DNA of 48,119 nucleotides from contig CAZZMO010000010.1 of assembly GCA_964655475.1 (NCBI GenBank), positions 1-48,119 on the forward strand, written 5' to 3'. The notes under the pieces are model-generated. The model saw only the letters and a program-made list of their open reading frames with translations. It did no database searches and was not told where the DNA came from. The position numbers and the translations under genes are program-made. Position 1 is the first letter of the stretch, and each line of letters begins with the position of its first letter. Below are positions 15,275 to 22,556 of this stretch, piece after piece. The DNA comes from VGMA01 sp964655475 (GTDB lineage: Bacteria; Chlamydiota; Chlamydiia; Chlamydiales; VGMA01).

Positions 15275-16401
15275 ATTGTGATGTGTTTAACTATCCACCC
15301 GTGGCTAAAGAGGCCTTGGAAGTGTGGAGCCGTGCTTGGAAAGATTCAGCTGAACCCTACGACCTTCCATATGCAACCCCCGATACGAAGAAAATTCATG
15401 AAGCCCTTGCTTCCATTTATGAGTTAGTGGGAGCAAAAAGTGATGATCCATTTTTCTTCTTCTCATCAGAAGAAGAGGCGATGGAAGCTGTCTTTTCCCA
15501 TGTCCTCTTTGATCACATGTTTGAAACAGGGAAGAATCATATTCTCTCTCTCGACACAGAAGGAGCCTCGACGATGGCCCTTCTCAAACGTTTTGAAAAA
15601 GCGGGCTGTAGTTACCAACTGATCGGCTCTGACGCACTCACCACTTTGCAAAGCGCCCTCTCTCCGAGAGTGGGGCTTGTTACCATGAGCTGGGTCCATC
15701 CACTAACAGGAATGGTTCAACCCCTCTATGAAATCGCCGACCTCTGTAAGAAGCACAAAGTTCTTCTCCATGTGAGAGGAACAGAGGCGCTCGGGAAACT
15801 CTTTTTCCGCTACCAAGATATCCCCGTTGACTTTATGACCTTTGGTGGATCGACCTTCTATTTACCACAAGGGGCCGCGGGCCTCTTTGCCAAAAAAGGC
15901 TCGAAGATTGGGGAGTTTTTAGCCCCCGTGTCGAAAGTGATGGGACAGCACTGGATTCCAGCTAACGTTCCTGCCATACTTGCGATGGGAGAGATGGCCC
16001 ACATCGTCCTCGATCAGATGGAGACCGGTTCATTAGAAATCGCAAGACTTCGAGGGGAATTTGAAGATCGCCTTCAAGAAAGGATCCCCGATGTTCTTCC
16101 TCTCAATCAATCATTTCGCCGCGTCGTGAACGTTTCTGTGATGGCATTTCCTTACGTAACAGGAGAAGCGCTCCTCTTTGAACTCACCGAACGGGGCGTT
16201 CTCGCCAGCATGGGTGGAGGAAAGATGCCAACACTCGAGTATGTTCTCAAACAAATGGGACAAGATCCTCTCTTAGCCAGATCTGCCCTCAGTTTTGCTT
16301 TCTCTTCCAACATCTCTGAAGGAGATATCACTAAAGTCGTTGGGCTTTTAGGGATGATTATTGAAAAATATGAAAAATTAGCGGAAGGGCTCACAAAATG
16401 A
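15253..16401 (+). CDS. NifS/IscS-like fold protein lacking PLP and sulfur-transfer residues (CT721-like)
   Basis: This 382-aa protein keeps the length and order of a class V aminotransferase (cysteine desulfurase), but the active site is gone. In the block that is normally TEHxAV, the His is Gly104. In the HVDAxQALGK block the PLP-binding Asp is Arg175 (HVRGTEALGK). In the SxHKxxGPKG block the Schiff-base Lys is replaced by Thr201 (GGSTFYLPQGAAG). The SGSACSSG loop that carries the catalytic Cys reads ASMGGGKMP near residues 319-325, with no Cys. The N-terminal DNAATT motif is also lost. The fold is still evident from HPLTGMVQPLYEIADLCKKH and the C-terminal FAFSSNISEGDI block. It is probably a structural partner or pseudoenzyme. 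It overlaps gpmA by 22 bases and the NifU-like gene by 4. Confidence 0.88.
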   Translation: MEAREIINCDVFNYPPVAKEALEVWSRAWKDSAEPYDLPYATPDTKKIHEALASIYELVGAKSDDPFFFFSSEEEAMEAVFSHVLFDHMFETGKNHILSLDTEGASTMALLKRFEKAGCSYQLIGSDALTTLQSALSPRVGLVTMSWVHPLTGMVQPLYEIADLCKKHKVLLHVRGTEALGKLFFRYQDIPVDFMTFGGSTFYLPQGAAGLFAKKGSKIGEFLAPVSKVMGQHWIPANVPAILAMGEMAHIVLDQMETGSLEIARLRGEFEDRLQERIPDVLPLNQSFRRVVNVSVMAFPYVTGEALLFELTERGVLASMGGGKMPTLEYVLKQMGQDPLLARSALSFAFSSNISEGDITKVVGLLGMIIEKYEKLAEGLTK

Positions 16402-17183
16402 CGATTTACCGATTGAAAGAACCCTCCACTTGGTCCAAATATTCTAAGATCTTGAAGAGAAAAATCCTCGCTCCAAAATATGGTGGGAGCATCAGAAAAG
16501 AAGACCTTCCCGCCGAAACCTTTAGACTCGTCATCGGAGAAGAAGGTTCTATACAAGAGGGGAATATCCTCCGCTTTTACCTCGTCGTTGATCAAGAAGA
16601 TGGCGTAATTGCAGATGTAAAATTCCAATGCTTTGGGCAAACAGCCCTCATTGGCGCAGCAGAAGTGCTGTCAGGCCTAGTTCTCAGAAAAAATCATGCA
16701 CAAGCAAAACGCGTTTCTGCCGATCTCATCGATCATGAAGTAAGAGATCGGAGCATGCAGCCAGCGTTTCCAGAAGAAACCGCCTCATACCTCAATTTCG
16801 CCCTCGCCGCCCTCGATAAAGCACTCGATCTTTGCCAAGATATCCCCGTCCAAGATTCCTACGTCATGACCCCAGTGCACATGACCGCCGAAGAGGGCTC
16901 AACTCTCCCTAACTGGATGGAGCTCACAAAAGATGAACAGCTCGCAGTCATCAAAGAAGTCGTCGCTAAAGATATCGCTCCCTATGTCGAACTCGACGCA
17001 GGTGGCGTCGACGTCCTCGATATCAAAGAAGGGCTCGAAGTCCTCATCGGCTACCAAGGCTCCTGCACAACCTGCCACGCCGCCACAGGCTCCACCCTAA
17101 GTGCTATCCAACACATCCTTAGAACCAAAGTCCACCCCGAACTCATCGTCATCCCCGACCTCTCCCTCTTCCACCACTCCTAA
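16398..17183 (+). CDS. NifU-like protein with degenerate scaffold domain and intact Nfu domain (CT720-like)
   Basis: This 261-aa protein has two parts. The N-terminal ~140 residues resemble the IscU scaffold, but its three cluster ligands are missing: the GAPACGD loop is absent, the FGCG loop reads CFGQTA (Gln81, with one displaced Cys78), and the HCS loop is replaced by PEETAS. The C-terminal ~90 residues are a normal Nfu domain with GGVDVLDIKEGLEVLIGYQG and the CxxC pair Cys223/Cys226 (GSCTTCHAATGST). The protein could therefore carry an Fe-S cluster on the Nfu domain but probably cannot assemble it on the scaffold domain. It overlaps the NifS-like gene by ATGA, so the two are translationally coupled. 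Fe-S biogenesis is more likely done by a Suf system elsewhere. Confidence 0.88.
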   Translation: MTIYRLKEPSTWSKYSKILKRKILAPKYGGSIRKEDLPAETFRLVIGEEGSIQEGNILRFYLVVDQEDGVIADVKFQCFGQTALIGAAEVLSGLVLRKNHAQAKRVSADLIDHEVRDRSMQPAFPEETASYLNFALAALDKALDLCQDIPVQDSYVMTPVHMTAEEGSTLPNWMELTKDEQLAVIKEVVAKDIAPYVELDAGGVDVLDIKEGLEVLIGYQGSCTTCHAATGSTLSAIQHILRTKVHPELIVIPDLSLFHHS

Positions 17184-17202
17184 CCCCCTCCCCTACAGTG
17201 GG

Positions 17203-17270
17203 GCCGCTTCGCCTTACCTGCGGTAAGACGGGCTGACGCCCTTTGTCTGCTAAAGCAGACGCAAAGCGGC
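17203..17270. repeat. Cloverleaf-like palindromic element, 68 bp
   Basis: An outer 7-bp stem GCCGCTT / AAGCGGC (17203-17209, 17264-17270) encloses three hairpins. These are CTTACC-TGC-GGTAAG (17213-17227), GGGC-TGAC-GCCC (17230-17241) and GTCTGC-TAAA-GCAGAC (17245-17260). It lies between the convergent NifU-like and birA genes. It is not a tRNA: there is no TTC loop motif and the arm spacings are wrong. It resembles a REP/BIME-type extragenic palindrome and may help end both transcripts. Confidence 0.75.
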
Positions 17271-17311
17271 TTAGCGTGCGATTTTTAGACTTAGCTATCA
17301 TGAGATATTTC

Positions 17312-17995
17312 TTAATGGCAGGTGAAAAGCTGCCCATCTGGGCCTTCGAGGAGAAGGGTTCCTTGTGGGGTGACTTCGCGGACAATTCCTTTCACTGTTT
17401 TGCCTCGGGAGGGGATTTCGATGAGCTTGCCCTTGTAGGCAAGGTGTTCATTGATGAAGGGAGCAAAGGGGGCGAATCCTTGCTCTTTGAGCAAGTGGAG
17501 ATCTTGTTGAAACTCTGAAGCAATGCCGAGTGCAAGCTCGAAGATGGAGTAGGTTTTTTTTGTCTCGATTAAGAGGGAAGTTGCTGGTTGGTCGATGGTT
17601 TGACACTCCTCTTCTGTCATGAGCACATTGAGGCCGAGACCTGAGATCACATGGGTCGAATCGACGATCTCTGAGATGATCCCTGCGATCTTTCGATGGT
17701 TCATGAGAAGATCGTTCGGCCATTTGAAAGATAGGGGAAGTGATAGATACTTCATTGTGCTGATGCTGAGGAGCTGTGCGATGTTCTGCATCTCTTCTCC
17801 TACAAAATGGAAGGAGATGTAGAGATTTTTTTCGAGAGGCGAGAGCCACTTGTTTTGCCCTCGACCTCGTCCTTTTGTCTGCTCATCTGCTGTGACACAA
17901 AAAAGAAGATTGGGGTCGAGATTTTTACATTCTCTCTTTAGGTAATCCTGCGTTGAGTCGATCGTCGGAAAATGGATGTGGTGAATTTCTAACAT
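17312..17995 (-). CDS. birA: Biotin-protein ligase (CT725-like)
   Basis: This enzyme attaches biotin to the carrier protein of acetyl-CoA carboxylase. With the start at 17995 it has 227 aa. The biotinyl-AMP loop KGRGRGQ is at residues 41-47 and the KWPNDLL motif at 91-97, followed by the active-site Lys in RKIAGII. A short C-terminal SH3-like domain (LIEIPSRGKTVKGIVREVTP) ends the protein. There is no N-terminal helix-turn-helix, so it is not a repressor. The reading frame is open to an upstream ATG at 18016, but that would overlap the divergent gene; ATG 17995 has GAGG 9 bases upstream and is preferred. Confidence 0.92.
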   Translation of the reverse strand: MLEIHHIHFPTIDSTQDYLKRECKNLDPNLLFCVTADEQTKGRGRGQNKWLSPLEKNLYISFHFVGEEMQNIAQLLSISTMKYLSLPLSFKWPNDLLMNHRKIAGIISEIVDSTHVISGLGLNVLMTEEECQTIDQPATSLLIETKKTYSIFELALGIASEFQQDLHLLKEQGFAPFAPFINEHLAYKGKLIEIPSRGKTVKGIVREVTPQGTLLLEGPDGQLFTCH

Positions 17996-18014
17996 CTTTG
18001 ATAACCTCTTCCTC

Positions 18015-18542
18015 ATGTCCTATTTTCGCCATTTGTCGATTATTTTTCTATCGCTTCTTCTGACGAACCTTCATGGTGAGGAATATCCTGAATCTCTTCT
18101 GCTACTTGAGTATTTTTACAACTGTGATCAAGAGACATCGCCAGAAGAGATGGTCGATTTTCTCCTCCGGATCAAAGAGAGTCTCCTCTATCGAGATCTC
18201 GCCATCCCAGAACTCACTACTCTTTTTGATATCTTGCGGAGCAATCTCTGGTACAAGGGAGTTCTCCTGCCTGATGAAGACTGGAGTACTTTCCTCTCTC
18301 TTCTCTATCAAAAAGAAAACCGCTGCTTCCTCATCCGCTACGATGATGTGAACTGGCTCCTCGCTTGGTCTGGCTCTCAATTCGTTGCAGGTGGCCTTTG
18401 TTATCTCATCCCTGAACAACTTGCTGAAGTGATCGGTGATTACCTCGTGACGAACAGCATCACTTGTCTTCAAAATGATCAGTACGTCCCCGATCCCGAT
18501 TCCGTCACCCACCCCATCAGAATCGTCAGCGACTACCTATAG
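18015..18542 (+). CDS. Small secreted or periplasmic protein in the CT724 position
   Basis: This 175-aa protein begins with a signal-peptide-like segment (MSYFRHLSIIFLSLLLTNLHG), with likely cleavage after about residue 21. The mature part is rich in Leu, Asp and Tyr and has no motif I recognise. It lies divergent from birA and 50 bases ahead of rodA, close to where C. trachomatis carries the uncharacterised CT724, so it is likely the positional counterpart. No Shine-Dalgarno is visible ahead of the ATG, perhaps because the upstream region is shared with birA. A role in envelope biology is inferred only from the rodA neighbour. Confidence 0.72.
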   Translation: MSYFRHLSIIFLSLLLTNLHGEEYPESLLLLEYFYNCDQETSPEEMVDFLLRIKESLLYRDLAIPELTTLFDILRSNLWYKGVLLPDEDWSTFLSLLYQKENRCFLIRYDDVNWLLAWSGSQFVAGGLCYLIPEQLAEVIGDYLVTNSITCLQNDQYVPDPDSVTHPIRIVSDYL

Positions 18543-18592
18543 TCTCGAAACATTTTTTTTGCTATGCTCCAAAAAAATTCAGAGGGTGAGGG

Positions 18593-19720
18593 ATGTGGGA
18601 TCCGAGTTATTTGAAGCGGTTGGATTTTCGGACGGTGCCGATCATTGTGGCGCTGATGGTGATCTCTTTACTTGTGATTTCTGCGAATACGATGCCGATC
18701 CAGAGTGGAGATTGGACTGTTTCCCCATTTGTGAAAAATCAGATTCGGGCATTTGCGATTGGAACGGTCGCTTATCTTTTTATTGCGGCAACGGATTATC
18801 GGAAGCTCCGTGAATTCACCTGGTTTTTTTATTTGGGAATGATTGTTCTTTTGGTGGGACTTTTCTTTGTCGCGCCGATTCACAATGTGAGAAGGTGGTA
18901 TCGATTACCACTGATCCCTTTTGATGTGCAACCTTCAGAATATGCGAAACTCGTTGTAGTGTTAGCCCTCAGTTGGTATTTGGAAAAACAGTCGCAACAT
19001 TCTGAGCGTTTTTCAACGGTGGTGGGTGCGGGAACGATTGTCCTCATCCCCTTTTTACTCATCTTGAAGCAGCCCGATTTGGGGACGGCACTCGTTCTTT
19101 GTCCAATCACATTGGTGATGTTTTACTTTGGAAATGTTCATCGGAAAGTTCTTTGGCTCATGACGATTGTGGGCTTGAGCGCCCTTGCGTTTGTTCTTCT
19201 CATTTTCTTAGGAGTCCTCTCGCATGAGGAGATGAGGGGTGTGTTTACTACTGTTATGAAAGAGTATCAGTATGAACGATTGAACCCAGGCTCCTATCAT
19301 GGCATGGCAGGGCAGACGGCGATTGCTCTCGGTAAATTTTTTGGATCAGGTTATGGGAAGAGTGAATTCACATCGCATCAATGGCTCCCTTATGCCTTTA
19401 CTGATTCAGTATTTCCCGCCTTTACAGAAGAGTTCGGAATGATCGGAGCGTTTTTCTTGTTAGCCCTCTTTTTTGGTTTAATTTATTTTAGCTTTCAGGT
19501 AACAGCTGTAGCTAGAGATGAATTTGGAAGATTGCTCTCGGCGGGTGTGGCTGTTTATCTCGCTATGCATGTCATTGTAAATGTTGGAATGATGTGTGGC
19601 CTTCTTCCCATTACAGGCGTACCGTTGATACTCGTCTCTTACGGTGGTTCATCAGTGCTTGCCACGATGATTGCCTTGGGGATATTACAAAGCGTTTATA
19701 CAAGAAGGTTCACGTTCTGA
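18593..19720 (+). CDS. rodA: RodA/FtsW-family SEDS protein (CT726-like)
   Basis: This 375-aa multi-pass membrane protein belongs to the SEDS family of peptidoglycan glycosyltransferases, which polymerise lipid II with a partner penicillin-binding protein. About ten membrane helices are visible. Recognised blocks are IQPSE-like FDVQPSEYAKLVVVLALSWY, LKQPDLGTALVLCPI, and the C-terminal GLLPITGVPLILVSYGGSS. The start has GAGGGTGAGGG directly upstream. Chlamydiae make little peptidoglycan but keep RodA for division. The stop overlaps the start of the next gene (TGATG). Confidence 0.96.
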   Translation: MWDPSYLKRLDFRTVPIIVALMVISLLVISANTMPIQSGDWTVSPFVKNQIRAFAIGTVAYLFIAATDYRKLREFTWFFYLGMIVLLVGLFFVAPIHNVRRWYRLPLIPFDVQPSEYAKLVVVLALSWYLEKQSQHSERFSTVVGAGTIVLIPFLLILKQPDLGTALVLCPITLVMFYFGNVHRKVLWLMTIVGLSALAFVLLIFLGVLSHEEMRGVFTTVMKEYQYERLNPGSYHGMAGQTAIALGKFFGSGYGKSEFTSHQWLPYAFTDSVFPAFTEEFGMIGAFFLLALFFGLIYFSFQVTAVARDEFGRLLSAGVAVYLAMHVIVNVGMMCGLLPITGVPLILVSYGGSSVLATMIALGILQSVYTRRFTF

Positions 19721-20175
19721 TGCAAAACCTATTTATTTTTCAAGCAGGCTGCTATGAGGCAGAAGGGGAATTAACGATCACTATGTTCAACGAGCCTCTT
19801 CCTTTTTCGATGAAATGGCACGTCTTCCATCACGATCAAGATACTCTGGAAATCGAATGTTGCCAAGAGATCAAAATTAAAGGCTTTAAAGAGAGCCTCT
19901 ACAATCAATATACTTTTTCTCCTGTGAAGAACAAATCATTTCCTGTTGCTTTCGAAAATGTGAACTTAGGGCGCATTGAAGGGATGGGAGTGGTGGAACC
20001 CAATTTTATTGGCTGGGAATTTAGAAATCTCTCGATTGATTATGAAGGATATGAGTATTATGAGAGGAGAGGGGAAAATGAATATGATCTCCGTGCCGCT
20101 TTTGTTTCTTCCGATGGTCAGCGAACTGAAATTTGGGGCCATCTCAACCGTAAAACTGTGGAAAATGTAATATGA
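19720..20175 (+). CDS. Hypothetical protein, 151 aa, coupled to rodA
   Basis: I do not recognise this protein. The start is the ATG inside TGATG at the end of rodA; upstream ATG codons in the same frame lie inside rodA and are unlikely. The sequence is rich in aromatic and acidic residues and looks mostly beta-stranded (ELTITMFNEPLPFSMKWHVF, ENEYDLRAAFVSSDGQRTEIWG), without signal peptide or membrane helix. It ends with an ATGA overlap into the lipoprotein gene. The tight packing says the three genes are one operon. Confidence 0.75.
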   Translation: MQNLFIFQAGCYEAEGELTITMFNEPLPFSMKWHVFHHDQDTLEIECCQEIKIKGFKESLYNQYTFSPVKNKSFPVAFENVNLGRIEGMGVVEPNFIGWEFRNLSIDYEGYEYYERRGENEYDLRAAFVSSDGQRTEIWGHLNRKTVENVI

Positions 20176-20498
20176 GACAATTGTTTTATCTATGCGCGGC
20201 TCTTTGGCTTGTCAGCTGTAGCTTTCGTTATCAAGAGATGAACTCACAAGATTTTCAAAAGATTGCCACAGGGACCTCTATTTCTCATATCGAAGCAAAA
20301 TATGGTGAGCCGAATGCGATTCACCGCCGTGGTAGTGAAGTCATTTATGAGTACGTAAAACTAGATTATCTCGGGACAGAACCTGTCCGCCAGGTTCGTT
20401 TCCTCTTCGTTGTCGAAGATGGTAAAGTGGTGAATAAGTATACGACTTACAGAGATGAGCCTGCCTTCGAACTTCTGCAAGATCCATCTCCAATATAA
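20172..20498 (+). CDS. Small lipoprotein, SmpA/BamE-like
   Basis: This 108-aa protein has a lipoprotein signal peptide ending in LVSC at about residue 16. The mature domain has IATGTSISHIEAKYGEPN, then a strand GSEVIYEY and RFLFVVEDGKVVNKY. That layout (Gly-x-Ser followed by a helix, Gly-x-Pro, and two beta strands) is typical of SmpA/OmlA/BamE-like domains. BamE is part of the outer-membrane protein assembly machine, but many unrelated lipoproteins share this fold, so the specific role is uncertain. The start overlaps the preceding stop by 4 bases. Confidence 0.72.
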   Translation: MRQLFYLCAALWLVSCSFRYQEMNSQDFQKIATGTSISHIEAKYGEPNAIHRRGSEVIYEYVKLDYLGTEPVRQVRFLFVVEDGKVVNKYTTYRDEPAFELLQDPSPI

Positions 20499-20517
20499 AA
20501 TGGTAAAGAGGGAGCTT

Positions 20518-20721
20518 TTAAGGCTTTCCCTCTTCCTGTGACGACTTCAACCTGTTGAGAGTGAACTCAAGCTCAGAAATCTCTTCCATGAGGGTTTTCT
20601 TTGTGAATTCCCAGTCATTATCGAGCTCTTTGATGTCTTTAGCTGCCAAGACGAGGTCGTTAATAATAGAAATTTTTTTATTAAACTCTTCTATGGCAAT
20701 TTTAAAATCTTCTTCTTCCAT
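20518..20721 (-). CDS. Small acidic coiled-coil protein, 67 aa
   Basis: This short acidic helical protein (MEEEDFKIAIEEFNKK... ELEFTLNRLKSSQEEGK) has heptad-like Leu/Ile spacing. The frame is also open to a TTG at 20742, but ATG 20721 is the likelier start. There is no strong ribosome-binding site. It sits on the same strand just downstream of the FSP-motif operon and may be its last member. Size and composition resemble type III secretion chaperones or needle-associated peptides, but nothing specific identifies it. Confidence 0.5.
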   Translation of the reverse strand: MEEEDFKIAIEEFNKKISIINDLVLAAKDIKELDNDWEFTKKTLMEEISELEFTLNRLKSSQEEGKP

Positions 20722-20789
20722 AACAATCTCATATTTTTGCAATTATTATATAAAAATTGTTATTTAAATAAAAGATAATTAACTCATTG

Positions 20790-21086
20790 TTAGTAGTCTT
20801 CAGATTCCTTAGCAGGTTCATCATCGATGACAAGGTGGGTTAAAACTTTGACATCTTTCCCTTCTAATCCCTTAGCATCTAAGCTTTTAGATTCAGCTGT
20901 CTTAGGTAGGGGCACCTTAGAGCGAGGCTCATCGAGAGTAATAACTCCATCTGTTGACCAGTAACTAGGTGACTGCCCTTTAGGGCTAAATGGGGGCAAA
21001 GGGGCCTTTTTTGTTGTCGGTTTTGCATCTGCATGGGAATCGAACGCGATCCCTTTTGTGGCATCTGGATTGAATTTAATAGACAT
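20790..21086 (-). CDS. FSP-motif small protein D, 98 aa
   Basis: This is an unrecognised, disordered, Pro/Lys/Ser-rich protein. It shares a short core with three neighbours: LPPFSPKGQSPSYWS followed by GVITLDEP. The start is the ATG in TGATG, overlapping the stop of gene C, with AGGAG 6-7 bases upstream; the extra TTG codon ahead of it is unlikely to be used. The C-terminus is acidic (DDEPAKESEDY). It has no signal peptide or membrane segment. It is the last of four tandem genes on this strand. Confidence 0.68.
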   Translation of the reverse strand: MSIKFNPDATKGIAFDSHADAKPTTKKAPLPPFSPKGQSPSYWSTDGVITLDEPRSKVPLPKTAESKSLDAKGLEGKDVKVLTHLVIDDEPAKESEDY

Positions 21087-21466
21087 CAATAGCTCCTATT
21101 ATGAAATACGTAATTTTGCATCAACGTTGTAGATTGGCAATTTTCCGCTGTAGTGTTGATGATGACTTTTCTTTTTTTAAAGGGGAGAGATCCGCCGATA
21201 TCAGAGGCTAGTCTTTCTTTTCGAGAGCTCGGAAGTTCAAGGATAGGAATAGGGCGATAGGGATAGGTGATTTCTTCTGCACCTGGACTGAATGCTCTAA
21301 TATAGGTTTCTCCACTCGGGAAATTACTTTCCTCAGTGAGGGGGGATAGATCTGGTAGTGAAGGAGGCCCCTTTCTCTCATCCATTGCGGAGGATTGGAT
21401 AGAATCTAATTCCTCGCTTACATCTAAATCAAAGGAGGGTCTTGACAAATCATTAGGTGATATCAT
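21086..21466 (-). CDS. FSP-motif small protein C, 126 aa
   Basis: This is an unrecognised, mostly disordered protein beginning MISPNDLS, almost the same as the MISPDSLS start of the frameshifted neighbour B. The shared core is YIRAFSPGAEEIT followed by RPIPILELP. A good Shine-Dalgarno (AGAGG, 7 bases upstream) supports the start. The C-terminal third is basic (LPFKKRKVIINTT) and could be a nucleic-acid-binding or nuclear-localisation-like stretch, but this is only composition. The stop overlaps the start of gene D. Confidence 0.7.
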   Translation of the reverse strand: MISPNDLSRPSFDLDVSEELDSIQSSAMDERKGPPSLPDLSPLTEESNFPSGETYIRAFSPGAEEITYPYRPIPILELPSSRKERLASDIGGSLPFKKRKVIINTTAENCQSTTLMQNYVFHNRSY

Positions 21467-21484
21467 TTTATACCTCTATTTTTA

Positions 21485-21768
21485 TTAATTCAAAATTCTA
21501 CGAAAAATCATTTCAAAACATCCCATACCCTTGGTATCGACAGTTTGGATTTGCCTTTCCTTTGTAGGAGAAGTAGCGGTCTCATTTTTCTGAATGGTTT
21601 CTACTATCGGATCGAGAATTGGTACTTCATAATAATCATCACTATCAGATGGTTCTTCCCCGTAGGGGCTAAAAGGTCTTATCTGTACCTTCGCCTTTGG
21701 AGTATGGTGCTCAGATAAAATCCCATCGAATTTACTATGATCGGAGAAAGAGAGTCTGGTGATATCAT
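21485..21768 (-). pseudogene. Frameshifted FSP-motif gene B
   Basis: ATG 21768 opens a frame reading MISPDSLS, matching the start of gene C, with a GAG 8 bases upstream. It runs out of frame after about eight codons. The third frame then continues without a stop to TAA at 21485-21487 and contains QIRPFSPYGEEPSDSDDYYE and VPILD, the family core. One missing base near the TCTCTTTCTCC stretch (about 21743-21755) explains both. The length if repaired would be about 95 aa, like its neighbours. It was therefore a real paralogue, and is now broken or switchable. Confidence 0.65.
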
Positions 21769-21776
21769 GCTTATTC

Positions 21777-22061
21777 TCAACCTATTAAATTTATTCTTTG
21801 AAAAAGTGTGGAGAGGTGTTCCATCTCTTCACAGTCCATGTTCTCTAACAGAAGTCTATCGGAGGGGATCCTCCCTGCAGTTGCCCTTAGGGCCTTTTTA
21901 GGGCGCTCTCCATCATTGATATAGAAACGATCCTGTGTGAGTTCTACATACTCTCTTCTTCGGCCGCTCTGTTTACCTACCGATTGTAAAAGTGGGGGCT
22001 CCTCATAATCAGCATCTTGACTCTGAGGGCTGAAGGGTCTAGGTCTAATGGGATCAAACAT
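21777..22061 (-). CDS. FSP-motif small protein A, 94 aa
   Basis: This is the first gene of the tandem set. It begins MFDPIRPRPFSPQSQDADYE followed by EPPLLQS, the family core near the N-terminus. The rest is basic to neutral and more ordered (RREYVELTQDRFYINDGE) with a C-terminal helix (MDCEEMEHLSTLFQRI). The stop lies 8 bases before the start of the frameshifted gene B. No Shine-Dalgarno is evident at ATG 22061; the upstream 140 bases are very AT-rich and probably hold the promoter. The function is unknown. Confidence 0.68.
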   Translation of the reverse strand: MFDPIRPRPFSPQSQDADYEEPPLLQSVGKQSGRRREYVELTQDRFYINDGERPKKALRATAGRIPSDRLLLENMDCEEMEHLSTLFQRINLIG

Positions 22062-22159
22062 GAGAGGGTCATTTTTTATATTAATGGAACAATTATATAA
22101 AAAATTTTAATAAAAATCAAGAAATGATTGATATATAAAAGCTGAACGTGTTGATAATA

Positions 22160-22192
22160 AAACAGTTAGACCCTCTCGATGGAGAGGGTCTA
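22160..22192 (-). terminator. Terminator after rpsJ
   Basis: A perfect 11-bp stem (TAGACCCTCTC / GAGAGGGTCTA, loop of 4) lies just downstream of the rpsJ stop; on the minus strand it is followed by the T-rich CTGTTTTATTATC. It separates the ribosomal cluster from the FSP operon. Confidence 0.85.
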
Positions 22193-22199
22193 TGAGAAA

Positions 22200-22541
22200 T
22201 CAGGTTGGAGCTTTTACGTGAATGTCTACACCAGCAGGAAGGGTGTAAGTCTTTAAGCTGTCGATTGTTTTCGCAGTTGGGTGGAGAATGTCGATCATTC
22301 TCTTGTGTGTACGGATCTCAAACTGCTCGCGAGACTTTTTGTCTACGTGAGGTGAGCGGAGAACTGTAAACTTCTCAATGCGTGTTGGTAGAGCGATAGG
22401 ACCAGAAACCTGAGCTCCTGTACGCTGGGCTACCTCTACAATATCTGCAGCAGAACGATCGAGGGTACGATAGTCGAACGCACGCAGCTTAATGCGAATT
22501 TTCTTCGCATGCTTTCTTGATGAGGGATTGTTCGTTGCCAT
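22200..22541 (-). CDS. rpsJ: 30S ribosomal protein S10
   Basis: This 113-aa S10 protein is part of the 30S head and also the NusE antitermination factor. Typical blocks are KIRIKLRAFDYRTLDRSAADIV, then TGAQVSGPIALPTRIEKFTVLRSPHV and the closing LPAGVDIHVK. It is a few residues longer than E. coli S10 because of a basic N-terminal extension. It is the last gene of the rpsL-rpsG-fusA-rpsJ unit, the same order as in Chlamydiaceae, and is followed by a clear terminator. Confidence 0.98.
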   Translation of the reverse strand: MATNNPSSRKHAKKIRIKLRAFDYRTLDRSAADIVEVAQRTGAQVSGPIALPTRIEKFTVLRSPHVDKKSREQFEIRTHKRMIDILHPTAKTIDSLKTYTLPAGVDIHVKAPT

Positions 22542-22556
22542 AATGTTGATTTTTCC

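Noticed and set aside
17203..17270. Cloverleaf as a tRNA gene
   Set aside because: It has no TTC loop motif, no conserved D-loop or T33, and wrong arm lengths.
19594..19719. N-terminal extension of the 151-aa gene into rodA
   Set aside because: The extension lies in the conserved rodA 3' end; the ATG in the TGATG overlap is the natural coupled start.
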